Assembly: GCF_004362745.1 (NCBI RefSeq)
Contig: NZ_SNXY01000007.1
Span: 434,001 to 498,000, forward strand
Reading direction: 5' to 3'
DNA: 64,000 bases
Origin: Oharaeibacter diazotrophicus
GTDB taxonomy: Bacteria; Pseudomonadota; Alphaproteobacteria; Rhizobiales; Pleomorphomonadaceae
Below the pieces are notes generated by a model. The model was not told where the DNA came from, did no database searches, and was given only the letters and a program-made list of their open reading frames with translations. Positions 18,791-26,813 of this stretch are shown piece after piece (position 1 is the first letter of the stretch; each line of letters opens with the position of its first letter). The translations under genes were made by a program, and so were the position numbers.

Positions 18791-20056
18791 TCACTTCTTG
18801 CTCGCGAGATACTTCTGCTGCGCGATGGTCATGTAGTCGGCCCACTGCTTGGCGAGCTCTTCCGGCGTGATCTCGCCGAGCAGGGCCTGCTGGCTGGTCT
18901 TGATGACGAGGCTGTCCTTGAAGAAGGCGAATTCCTCGAGGTAGGTCGGCATCGAGATCGGCTTGGCGTCGGGGTCGGCGAGTTCGGCGAACCAGCCCTT
19001 GAACTGCTCAGAGGCGAAGAACTGGTCGTTCGAGGCCGAGGTCAGCGCCGGCAGGGCGCCGGTGCGCTTGTTCCAGGCGATGTTGCCGGCCGGACCCTCG
19101 AGGGTCGCGATCAGCTTCCAGGCGAGGTCCTTGTGCTCGGAGGCGGCGAACATCGACCAGCCGCCGTAGCCGATGGTCGGGAAGGTCTTGCCGTCCGGGC
19201 CCTTCGGCATGGTGGTGACGCCGAAGTCCTCGGCCTTCATGCGCTCGGCGATCGCGATCAGCGCGTCCGGGTCCTGGTCCAGGAAGGCGCAGGTGCCGGA
19301 GTAGAAGCCGGCCACGATCTCGTTGAAGCCCCAGTTGACCGAGTCCTTCGGGGCGTAGCCGTTCTTGTAGAGGTCGACCAGGTAGGTGATGCCCTTGACC
19401 CAGCCCGGATCGGCGAAGGTCGAGGTGCCGTCCTCGTGGAAGAAGGCGTCGCTGCCGGCCATCGAGGCGCCGAACATCACCCAGCCGTTGAGGCCGCCGG
19501 GACCGCCGCGCAGGCAGTAGCCCGACTTGCCCGGCAGCGCCGAGACCTTCTTGGCCGCCTCGGCGAACTCGTCGAGGGTCTTCGGCGGCTCGGCGACGCC
19601 GGCCTCGGCGAGCAGCTTCTTGTTGTAGAACATCGCCCGGAGGTAGAACCCGTAGGGCAGCATGTAGGCGGTGTCCTTGACCTGACGGCCGAACTCCAGC
19701 GCGCGGGCGGACAGGTCGCCGGCGTGCTCCCAGTCCTTCAGGTAGGGCTCGAGGCTCTCGAGCGCGCCGTTGTTGGCGTAGAGCGACACCCAGGTGTCCG
19801 GCATCTCCATCACGTCCGGGATCTCGCCCGCGGCGTACATGGTGGCGAACTTTTCGAAGGCTTCGCCCCAGGGCAGGGAGACGATCTCCACCGTGGTGCC
19901 CGGGTTGGCCTCCTCGAAGGTCTTCACGATGCCCTTCAGCGTCTCGGTGCGCTCGGGGCTCGTGATCACCTCCACCAGCTTCAGCGTGGTGTCGGCGAGC
20001 GCGGTGCCCGCCATCATGATGGTCATCAGCGCGGCGGCTGCCAGCGTCCTCGTCAT
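18791..20056 (-). CDS. Extracellular sugar-type solute-binding protein (family 1)
   Basis: A 421-residue periplasmic binding protein with a clear signal peptide (first 22 residues, cleavage after TALA). The mature part follows the MalE-like pattern: TLKGIVKTFEEANPGTTVEI, then WGEAFEKFATMYAAGEIPDV and ETW-like MPDTWVSLYA, and a C-terminal lobe with GYGGWSMFAAS. It should bind the substrate of the CUT1 importer encoded downstream. The 39 bp to the PLP enzyme gene upstream suggest one operon. The ligand is unknown. Confidence 0.92.
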   Translation of the reverse strand: MTRTLAAAALMTIMMAGTALADTTLKLVEVITSPERTETLKGIVKTFEEANPGTTVEIVSLPWGEAFEKFATMYAAGEIPDVMEMPDTWVSLYANNGALESLEPYLKDWEHAGDLSARALEFGRQVKDTAYMLPYGFYLRAMFYNKKLLAEAGVAEPPKTLDEFAEAAKKVSALPGKSGYCLRGGPGGLNGWVMFGASMAGSDAFFHEDGTSTFADPGWVKGITYLVDLYKNGYAPKDSVNWGFNEIVAGFYSGTCAFLDQDPDALIAIAERMKAEDFGVTTMPKGPDGKTFPTIGYGGWSMFAASEHKDLAWKLIATLEGPAGNIAWNKRTGALPALTSASNDQFFASEQFKGWFAELADPDAKPISMPTYLEEFAFFKDSLVIKTSQQALLGEITPEELAKQWADYMTIAQQKYLASKK

Positions 20057-20095
20057 GGTCAGGTTCCCCTCGTCTTCTCTCGTTGATCCGGCCGT

Positions 20096-21280
20096 TCAGG
20101 CTCGGGATTTGTTGGACGCGGCGTCGATCGCCGCGTCGAGGTCGCGCCACAGCGCGTCCGTGCCTTCGAGGCCGACGTGCAGGCGGATCATCCGCGCGTC
20201 GACGCCGAAATCGATTGCCGAGTTCGGCCCGGCCGCCTGCTTGCGCACCACCTCGGCCGGCACGACGAGACTCTCGTGGCCGCCCCAGCTGACGCCGAGC
20301 TTGAACAGCGACAGGGCGTCCGCGAGCGTCGGCACATCGACGTCGTCGCGGACGGTGAAGGAGAACAGACCCGAGGTGCCCTCGAGGCCGGTCGGCAGGG
20401 CGTTGCCGAGGCCGGGGTGGGCGACCGAGACGACGGCGTCGTGGGCGGCGAGCCGGCGCGCGATCTCCAGCGCCGACGCCTCGTGCGCCTTCATGCGCAG
20501 CGGCAGGGTCCTGAGGCCGCGGATCAGCAGCCAGGCGTCGAAGGGCGACAGCTTGCCGCCGAGATAGGGATAGGCGGTGCGGCGGATCTCGCCGATCAGC
20601 GCCTTCGATCCGGCGACGACACCGGCGACCACGTCGGAATGGCCGCCGAGATACTTCGATGCCGAGTGCAGCACGAGGTCGACGCCGAGCGTCAGCGGCC
20701 GCTGGAAGATCGGCGTCGCCCAGGAATTGTCGATCGCGGTCAGGACGCCGTGGCGGCGGGCGAGGGCGGCGAGCGCGCCGACGTCGTGGGCCTCCATGGT
20801 CCAGCTGGTCGGGCTCTCCATGTAGAACAGCGCCGCCCCCGGCAGCGCCGCCTCGACCTCGGCCTCGTCGCGGCCGTCGACGTAGGTGACCGCGACGTTC
20901 CAGCGCTTCAGCAGCGTCTCGAACAGCCGGTAGGCGTCCGGATAGACGTGGCGGACGCAGACGATGCGGTCGCCCGGCTTCGTGAAGGTCATCACCGTCG
21001 AGGAGATCGCCGCCATGCCGGAGGCGAAGCCGAGGGCGTCCTCGGCGACCTCGAGTTCGGCGAGCTTCTCCTCGAACATCCGGACGGTCGGGTTGAGGCC
21101 GCGGGTGTAGGTCGGCCGCACCTTGAGGCCGCGGTAGGTCTCCTCCATCTCGGCGTAGGACGAGAAGGTGAACAGCGAGGTCTGCGCGATCGGCGGGACG
21201 ACCGCGTCGTAGGCGTTGGCCTCGTCGTGGGCGACGACGAGGCGCGCGACGTCGAAGGGGTCGTCGTGGTCGGCGGTCAT
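20096..21280 (-). CDS. Cys/Met metabolism PLP-dependent enzyme (cystathionine lyase/synthase family)
   Basis: A 394-residue fold-type I PLP enzyme. The PLP lysine lies in LVLHSASKYLGGHSDVVAG, preceded by AIDNSWATPIFQRPL; RPTYTRGLNPTVRMFEEKLAELE near the N-terminus is the conserved substrate-entry region. Family members are cystathionine beta-lyases, gamma-lyases and gamma-synthases; the exact reaction is unclear. ATG 21278-21280 overlaps the GntR gene stop as ATGA. A very long antisense-like open frame spans this region but only this segment is coding. Its place between a GntR regulator and a sugar-type importer is unusual. Confidence 0.9.
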   Translation of the reverse strand: MTADHDDPFDVARLVVAHDEANAYDAVVPPIAQTSLFTFSSYAEMEETYRGLKVRPTYTRGLNPTVRMFEEKLAELEVAEDALGFASGMAAISSTVMTFTKPGDRIVCVRHVYPDAYRLFETLLKRWNVAVTYVDGRDEAEVEAALPGAALFYMESPTSWTMEAHDVGALAALARRHGVLTAIDNSWATPIFQRPLTLGVDLVLHSASKYLGGHSDVVAGVVAGSKALIGEIRRTAYPYLGGKLSPFDAWLLIRGLRTLPLRMKAHEASALEIARRLAAHDAVVSVAHPGLGNALPTGLEGTSGLFSFTVRDDVDVPTLADALSLFKLGVSWGGHESLVVPAEVVRKQAAGPNSAIDFGVDARMIRLHVGLEGTDALWRDLDAAIDAASNKSRA

Positions 21281-21990
21281 TGCGACATGTCCCTGATGTC
21301 CTCCTCGACGACGGCCAGAATGGCCAGCGTCTTCTCGCGGGCCGCGTCGGGGTCGCGCGCGGCGATGGCGTCGAAGAGTTCGCGGTGGAAGGGGAAGGAG
21401 CGGCGGGCGAAGTCCGGCCGGTCGAACGGCTTGGCCCAGAAGCTCTCGAAGGCCTCCCGCATCTGCTCGAGCAGCTGCGGGAACAGCGAATTGTGGGTGG
21501 CGTCGTAGATCGCGAGGTGGAAGGCGAGATCCTCGCGGCCGGCGGTGCCCTTCTCCTGGTGGACCCGCTCCATCTCGTCGAGCCGCGCCCCGATGACCGC
21601 GAGGTCGGCGTCGGTGCGGCGCAGGGCGGCGAGGGCGCTCGCCTCGGCTTCGAGGCCGCGGCGGACGTCGAGCGTCTGCAAGAGGACGTCGCGCAGGTGC
21701 GTGGCGTCGAAGGACAGCGGCATGTGCACCGTCGCCGCCGACACGGTCCTCAGCAGGTAGGTGCCGCTGCCCTTGCGCGATTCGACGATGCCGAGCGCCT
21801 GCAACTGCCGGATCACCTCGCGCACCGTCGAGCGCCCGACCGCCAGCGCGCCCATCAGCTCGCGCTCGGCGGGCAGGCGGTCGCCGGGCTTCAGGCCGGA
21901 GCGGTCGATGTAGTCCGCCAGCGCGTTCATCACGGCGCGGGCGCGGTCCATCGACGGCAGCGGGGCCAGGAGGGCGGCGGGTTCGGACAT
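21277..21990 (-). CDS. GntR-family (FCD domain) transcriptional regulator
   Basis: A 237-residue regulator with an N-terminal winged helix (LKPGDRLPAERELMGALAVGRSTVREVIRQL) and a C-terminal helical FCD effector domain from about 95 onward. ATG 21990 (MSEPAALLAPLPS) is preferred over an in-frame ATG at 22062, because the latter lies inside the palindromic operator at 22056-22069. It overlaps the PLP enzyme gene by 4 bp and probably controls the whole operon and itself. FCD regulators usually sense organic acids or related metabolites. Confidence 0.88.
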   Translation of the reverse strand: MSEPAALLAPLPSMDRARAVMNALADYIDRSGLKPGDRLPAERELMGALAVGRSTVREVIRQLQALGIVESRKGSGTYLLRTVSAATVHMPLSFDATHLRDVLLQTLDVRRGLEAEASALAALRRTDADLAVIGARLDEMERVHQEKGTAGREDLAFHLAIYDATHNSLFPQLLEQMREAFESFWAKPFDRPDFARRSFPFHRELFDAIAARDPDAAREKTLAILAVVEEDIRDMSQ

Positions 21991-22055
21991 CCGGTTCGGC
22001 GGGCTCCGATGCCCACGGAATGCGACGGTGCGCGCCGTCCGCGGGCAAAATTGGT

Positions 22056-22069
22056 CTGACATCTGTCAG
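22056..22069. promoter_or_regulatory. Palindromic operator candidate for the GntR regulator
   Basis: CTGAC-ATCT-GTCAG is a perfect inverted repeat, flanked by TTGGT on the left and GTTC on the right. It lies 66 bp upstream of the GntR ATG in the 289-bp gap to the divergent PAS-GGDEF-EAL gene. Location and form fit autoregulation by an FCD-type GntR protein, as known for FadR-like repressors. An AT-rich patch with TTGACG (22217-22222) further right may serve the divergent gene. Confidence 0.5.
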
Positions 22070-22279
22070 GTTCGCCGCAGCCGTCGGCGCTGTCAAGGCC
22101 GGGAGCTCGGGGCGCGCCGGTGCGGGCACCCTTTCCACGTCGGACGCATCGGGATCCGCCCCGTCCGTAGCTCTCCCGATGAAATTCGCGGCTGCACAAC
22201 AAAAGGGCGCATCCATTTGACGAACAATAAGGAATGATTCAATTTCGCCCGTCATTCTGCGCCGCGAGAGGTCTTCGCG

Positions 22280-24373
22280 ATGCACAATCGATCCCGCCGC
22301 CTGCCCCGTCCCCGCCCCGTCGAGATGCTGCGCCGTGGGCTCTCGGTCGCGCGGTCGTGGGTGACCGGGCGCACCGCCTTGCGCGAAGTGCTGGATTCGC
22401 TGCCGCAGGGCGTGGTGCTGCTCGATTCCGACGGCCGCTACGTCCACTGGAACCCGCGCTACGCCGACATCTACAGCGGCAGCGCCGACCTGTTCCGCGT
22501 CGGCGCCCGCCTCGAGGACACCCTGCGGGTCGGTGTGCGGCGCGGCCACTATCCGGAGGCGATCGGCCGCGAGGAGGAGTGGATCGCCCGCCGCCTGCAC
22601 GCGATCCGCAACCCGGCCGGCAAGAGCGAGCAGCGCCTCGCCGACGGCCGCTGGATCCTGATCGACGAGCGCCCGACCAGCGACGGCGGCTACATCGGCA
22701 TCCGCGTCGACGTCACCGACCTCAAGCGCCGCGAGACCGCCTACCGCCAGCTGTTCGACGACAACCCGGTGCCGATGCTGGTGCTCGCCGCCGACGACCG
22801 CACCGTGCTCGCCGCCAACGGCGCCGCCGTCGACCAGTTCGGCTTCCCGGCCGAGGACCTGATCGGGCGCCCCTTCGTGCTGATGGCCGACGGCGAGGAC
22901 GACCTCGCCACCGACCGCGACGCCGACGATCCGGCGCAGGAGCGCCGCTGCGTCACCGCCGCCGGCGACGTCGTCGACATGCAGATCTACGCCCGCCCGC
23001 ACGTTTTCGGCGACGACGACGCCGTGCTCCTGGCGCTGTTCGACGTCACCGAGCGCAATCGCGCCAAGGCCGAGGCGGCCTATCTCGCCCACCACGACTA
23101 TCTCACCGGCCTCGCCAACCGCTCCTATCTCAACCTGCGTCTCGGCGAGATCCTGGAGGGCGCCGAGCCCGGCACCTCGGTCGGCATCCTCCTGGTCGAC
23201 CTCGACCACTTCAAGTCGATCAACGACACGCTCGGGCACCATGCCGGCGACGCCCTCCTGAAGGAGGTGGCGCGCCGGATCCGCGCGGCGCTCGCCCCCG
23301 GCGACGTCGCGGCCCGGCTCGGCGGCGACGAGTTCGTCGTCGTCACCACCTTCGAGGACGTCGCCGACCTCGGCGCCACCGCCGAGGCGCTGATCGCCTC
23401 CTTCGCCCCGGCGATCACCGTGGACGAACAGGAGATCCGGCCGCAGGCGAGCATCGGCGTCGCGATCTGGCCGGCCGACGGCGCGACGCCCGAGGAACTG
23501 CTGCGCAACGCCGACCTGGCGCTCTACCGCGCCAAGGCCGAGGGTCGCGGCACCTACCGCTATTTCGAGACCGAGATGGACGCCCGGCTGCGCAAGCGGC
23601 GCGCGCTCGAGCTCGAACTGCGCACCGCGATCGACGACGGCCAGCTCTCGGTCCACTACCAGCCGCTGGTCGACCTCTCGACGCGGACGGTGACCAGCTT
23701 CGAGGCGCTGGTGCGCTGGCAGCACCCGGAGCGCGGTGCGATTCCCCCGGTCGAGTTCATCCCGCTCGCCGAGGAGGGCAACCTGATCGGGCGGATCGGC
23801 GAGTTCGTGCTGCGCGAGGCCTGCCGCACCGCGCTGGCGTGGCCGGAGGAGGTTCGCGTCGCGGTCAACCTGTCGCCGCTGCAGTTCCGCTCGGGCACGC
23901 TGTTCCAGACCGTGCGCCGCATCCTGTTCGAGACCGGTCTGCCGGCGACGCGGCTCGAGCTCGAGATCACCGAGGCGCTGCTGCTCGAGCGGACCGACAA
24001 CGTGCTCGCCACGCTGCACGCGCTGCGCGCCCTCGGCGTGCGGATCGCCATGGACGACTTCGGCACCGGCTATTCCAGCCTCAGCTACCTGCGCAGCTTT
24101 CCCTTCGACAAGATCAAGATCGATCAGTCCTTCATCCGCGACGTCGCCTCCGACCCCGAGGCGGTGGCGATCGTGCGGGCGATCGTCACCCTCGGCGGCA
24201 GCCTCGGCATGCGCGTCACCGCCGAGGGCATCGAGGACGAGGCCGCCGTCGGCCTGCTCGACGCCGTCGGCTGCAACGAGGGCCAGGGCTACTTCTTCAG
24301 CCGGCCCTGCCGCGGCGAGGACGTGCCCGTCCTGTTGAACCGCGCCCGCGAAGGACTCGCCCGCACCGGCTGA
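22280..24373 (+). CDS. PAS-PAS-GGDEF-EAL cyclic-di-GMP protein
   Basis: A 697-residue signalling protein. PAS domains lie at about 30-150 and 155-255, followed by a GGDEF domain (GGDEF at 348-352) and an EAL domain (EAL at 475-477). The cyclase signature is intact, but the RxxD inhibitory site is absent (APGD where RxxD is expected). The EAL part keeps its metal and catalytic marks (NLSPLQF, EITE, DDFGTGYSS, KIKID, TAEGIE, GYFFSRP), so phosphodiesterase activity is likely. No transmembrane helix is evident. It is monocistronic, and the N-terminal PAS probably senses a cytoplasmic signal that cannot be named. Confidence 0.93.
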   Translation: MHNRSRRLPRPRPVEMLRRGLSVARSWVTGRTALREVLDSLPQGVVLLDSDGRYVHWNPRYADIYSGSADLFRVGARLEDTLRVGVRRGHYPEAIGREEEWIARRLHAIRNPAGKSEQRLADGRWILIDERPTSDGGYIGIRVDVTDLKRRETAYRQLFDDNPVPMLVLAADDRTVLAANGAAVDQFGFPAEDLIGRPFVLMADGEDDLATDRDADDPAQERRCVTAAGDVVDMQIYARPHVFGDDDAVLLALFDVTERNRAKAEAAYLAHHDYLTGLANRSYLNLRLGEILEGAEPGTSVGILLVDLDHFKSINDTLGHHAGDALLKEVARRIRAALAPGDVAARLGGDEFVVVTTFEDVADLGATAEALIASFAPAITVDEQEIRPQASIGVAIWPADGATPEELLRNADLALYRAKAEGRGTYRYFETEMDARLRKRRALELELRTAIDDGQLSVHYQPLVDLSTRTVTSFEALVRWQHPERGAIPPVEFIPLAEEGNLIGRIGEFVLREACRTALAWPEEVRVAVNLSPLQFRSGTLFQTVRRILFETGLPATRLELEITEALLLERTDNVLATLHALRALGVRIAMDDFGTGYSSLSYLRSFPFDKIKIDQSFIRDVASDPEAVAIVRAIVTLGGSLGMRVTAEGIEDEAAVGLLDAVGCNEGQGYFFSRPCRGEDVPVLLNRAREGLARTG

Positions 24374-24753
24374 CCGCGATCCGCCCGCCCCGGCGGCCGA
24401 TGGTCGCCCGGCGGCGAAACCCGCTTCGCCACGCCCGCGATTCGCGCTAGCATCCCTTGTCGGGATCGCTTCGCGCGGCGTGCCGCGAGGGAGGAAGCGT
24501 CCCGGTCCAGGGCTGTCGCCGACCACGCCCACCCAATGCCGGATCAACCGGCGGGCGGCGCCCGACAGGGCGCCCGAGCGACGGTGAGACGGTGATACGG
24601 GGCGCAGCGGCCGAGCTTAGCCGCCATGCTTTCGCCACGGCGCCCGAAGCATCATCGACGTGTCCGGAAGTGCCGGTGGATCCGATCGGCCACTCGAGCG
24701 GTTCCATGGGTTCTCCGTATCGCGCACTCGCCACCGGTGGGGCTGACAGAACC
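24374..24753. other. Intergenic region before prkA with one strong hairpin
   Basis: This 380-bp stretch has no convincing gene. The prkA frame stays open through most of it, but the conserved PrkA N-terminus begins only at 24754. It contains a perfect hairpin at 24557-24574 (GGCGCCC, loop GACA, GGGCGCC) without a U-tract. A GGAAC-type EcfG promoter was looked for and not found. It could be a long 5' leader of the prkA operon. Confidence 0.5.
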
Positions 24754-26697
24754 ATGGCTGACTTCGATCTCTTCACGGAATTCGCAAGGACCTACCAGGC
24801 GCGCCGCGAGGTCGAGATGTCGCTGCGCGACTATCTCGAAGGCTGCAGGACCGATCCGACCATGTGGGCGAGCGCGCCCGAGCGCATCCTCGCCGCCATC
24901 GGCGAGCCGGAGATGGTCGACACCTCCCGCGACAGCCGGCTCGGCCGGGTGTTCATGAACCGGACGATCCGCGTCTACCCCGCCTTCGCCGAGTTCTACG
25001 GCATGGAGGAGACGATCGAGCGCATCGTCGGCTTCTTCCGTCACGCCGCCCAGGGCCTCGAGGAGCGCAAGCAGATCCTCTACCTGCTCGGGCCGGTCGG
25101 CGGCGGCAAGTCGTCGCTGGCGGAGCGGCTGAAGCAACTGATGGAGGTCCACCCGATCTACGTGCTGAAGGCCGGCGACGAGATCTCGCCTGTGTTCGAG
25201 AGCCCGCTCGGCCTGTTCGATCCCGAGCGCGACGGCGCCATGCTGGAGGACCGCTTCGGCATCCCGCGCCGCCGCCTCACCGGCCTGATGAGCCCGTGGT
25301 GCCTGAAGCGGCTCGACGAGTTCGGCGGCGACATCTCGCGATTCCGGGTGGTGCGGGTCAACCCGTCGCGGCTGCGGCAGGTCGCCATCGCCAAGACCGA
25401 GCCCGGCGACGAGAACAACCAGGACATCTCCTCGCTGGTCGGCAAGGTCGACATCCGCAAGCTGGAGACGCTGTCGCAGGCCGATCCGGACGCCTACGCC
25501 TATTCCGGCGGCCTCAACCGCGCCAACCAGGGCATGCTCGAGTTCGTCGAGATGTTCAAGGCGCCGATCAAGATGCTGCACCCGCTGCTGACGGCGACCC
25601 AAGAGGGCAACTACATCGGCACCGAGAACATCGGCGCCATCCCCTTCACCGGCGTGATCATGGCGCATTCCAACGAGGCGGAGTGGGCGAGCTTCAAGTC
25701 GAACCGCAACAACGAGGCGTTCATCGACCGCATCTTCGTCATCAAGGTGCCCTACTGCCTGCGCGTCACCGAGGAACAGCGGATCTACGACAAGCTGATT
25801 TCCCGTTCGGAACTCGCCGCGGCCCCCTGCGCGCCGGCGACTCTGGAGATGCTGGCGCGCTTCTCGGTGCTGTCGCGCCTGAAGACGCATGAGAACTCCA
25901 ACCTCTATTCCAAGATGAGGGTCTACGACGGCGAGAGCCTGCGCGAGGTCGATCCGCGTGCCCGCTCGCTGCAGGAATACCGCGATGCCGCCGGCGTCGA
26001 CGAGGGCATGGACGGCGTCTCCACCCGCTTCGCCTTCAAGGTGCTGGCGGCGACCTTCAACCACGACACCGTGGAGGTGTCGGCCGATCCGGTCCACCTG
26101 ATGTATGTGCTCGAGCAGGCGCTGCGCCGCGAGCAGCTCGCGCCGGAGACCGAGAAACGCTACCTCGAGTTCATCAAGGCGGAGTTGGCGCCGCGATACG
26201 CCGAGTTCATCGGCAACGAGATCCAGAAGGCCTATCTGGAATCCTACAACGACTACGGCCAGAACCTATTCGACCGCTACATCGACTACGCCGACGCCTG
26301 GATCGAGGACCAGGACTTCAAGGATCCCGACACCGGCCAGCTGCTCAACCGCGAACTGCTGAACCAGGAGCTGACCAAGATCGAGAAGCCCGCGGGCATC
26401 GCCAACCCCAAGGACTTCCGCAACGAGGTCGTCAAGTTCGCGCTGCGCTGGCGCGCCACCAACGGCGGACGCAACCCGTCGTGGGCGAGCTACGAGAAGA
26501 TCCGCGACGTCATCGAGCGGCGCATGTTCAGCCAGGTCGAGGAACTCCTTCCGGTCATCAGCTTCGGCTCGAAGAAGGACAGCGACACCGAGAAGAAGCA
26601 CGCCGACTTCGTCGAGCGCATGGTCTCGCGCGGCTACACCGAGCGGCAGGTCCGCCGGCTGGTCGAGTGGTACATGCGAGTGAAACAGGCCGGCTGA
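24754..26697 (+). CDS. prkA: PrkA-type serine protein kinase (YeaG)
   Basis: A 647-residue AAA+-like protein with P-loop GPVGGGKS at 113-120 and a C-terminal kinase-related region. The start MADFDLFTEFARTYQARREVEMSLRDYL is the conserved family opening (split: FTEFARTYQARR and MSLRDYLEGC). PrkA/YeaG acts in stationary-phase and nitrogen-starvation survival and may have Lon-like protease activity in some bacteria. It heads the prkA-yeaH-spoVR cluster, which is conserved across Proteobacteria. ATG 24754 is preferred to the upstream start at 24457, which gives a non-conserved, low-complexity extension. Confidence 0.95.
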   Translation: MADFDLFTEFARTYQARREVEMSLRDYLEGCRTDPTMWASAPERILAAIGEPEMVDTSRDSRLGRVFMNRTIRVYPAFAEFYGMEETIERIVGFFRHAAQGLEERKQILYLLGPVGGGKSSLAERLKQLMEVHPIYVLKAGDEISPVFESPLGLFDPERDGAMLEDRFGIPRRRLTGLMSPWCLKRLDEFGGDISRFRVVRVNPSRLRQVAIAKTEPGDENNQDISSLVGKVDIRKLETLSQADPDAYAYSGGLNRANQGMLEFVEMFKAPIKMLHPLLTATQEGNYIGTENIGAIPFTGVIMAHSNEAEWASFKSNRNNEAFIDRIFVIKVPYCLRVTEEQRIYDKLISRSELAAAPCAPATLEMLARFSVLSRLKTHENSNLYSKMRVYDGESLREVDPRARSLQEYRDAAGVDEGMDGVSTRFAFKVLAATFNHDTVEVSADPVHLMYVLEQALRREQLAPETEKRYLEFIKAELAPRYAEFIGNEIQKAYLESYNDYGQNLFDRYIDYADAWIEDQDFKDPDTGQLLNRELLNQELTKIEKPAGIANPKDFRNEVVKFALRWRATNGGRNPSWASYEKIRDVIERRMFSQVEELLPVISFGSKKDSDTEKKHADFVERMVSRGYTERQVRRLVEWYMRVKQAG

Positions 26698-26712
26698 GGC
26701 CTCCGGCCGGCC

Positions 26713-26730
26713 GCGGCTCGGCCGAGCCGC
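26713..26730. repeat. Perfect 18-bp palindrome between prkA and yeaH
   Basis: GCGGCTCGG followed directly by its complement CCGAGCCGC forms a cruciform-capable palindrome 15 bp after the prkA stop. There is no U-tract, so it is more likely an mRNA-stabilising or processing structure than a full terminator; the downstream genes form a conserved functional unit. Confidence 0.5.
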
Positions 26731-26813
26731 CGGAAAGCCACGGCGTCGCGTCCGCGCGGCGCCGCGCGTTCCCCGGATCCGCCCGAAGCGGATCCACCTG
26801 AAGCGGAGCCTCG

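Noticed and set aside
21281-24547. Upstream extension of the PLP enzyme frame, more than 1000 codons long on the minus strand
   Set aside because: It runs antisense to the GGDEF-EAL gene and through the GntR gene in another frame. Only 20096-21280 has conserved motifs and a coupled start.
24457-24753. N-terminal extension of PrkA by 99 residues
   Set aside because: The translated part is low complexity and not PrkA-like; the family N-terminus starts at 24754.
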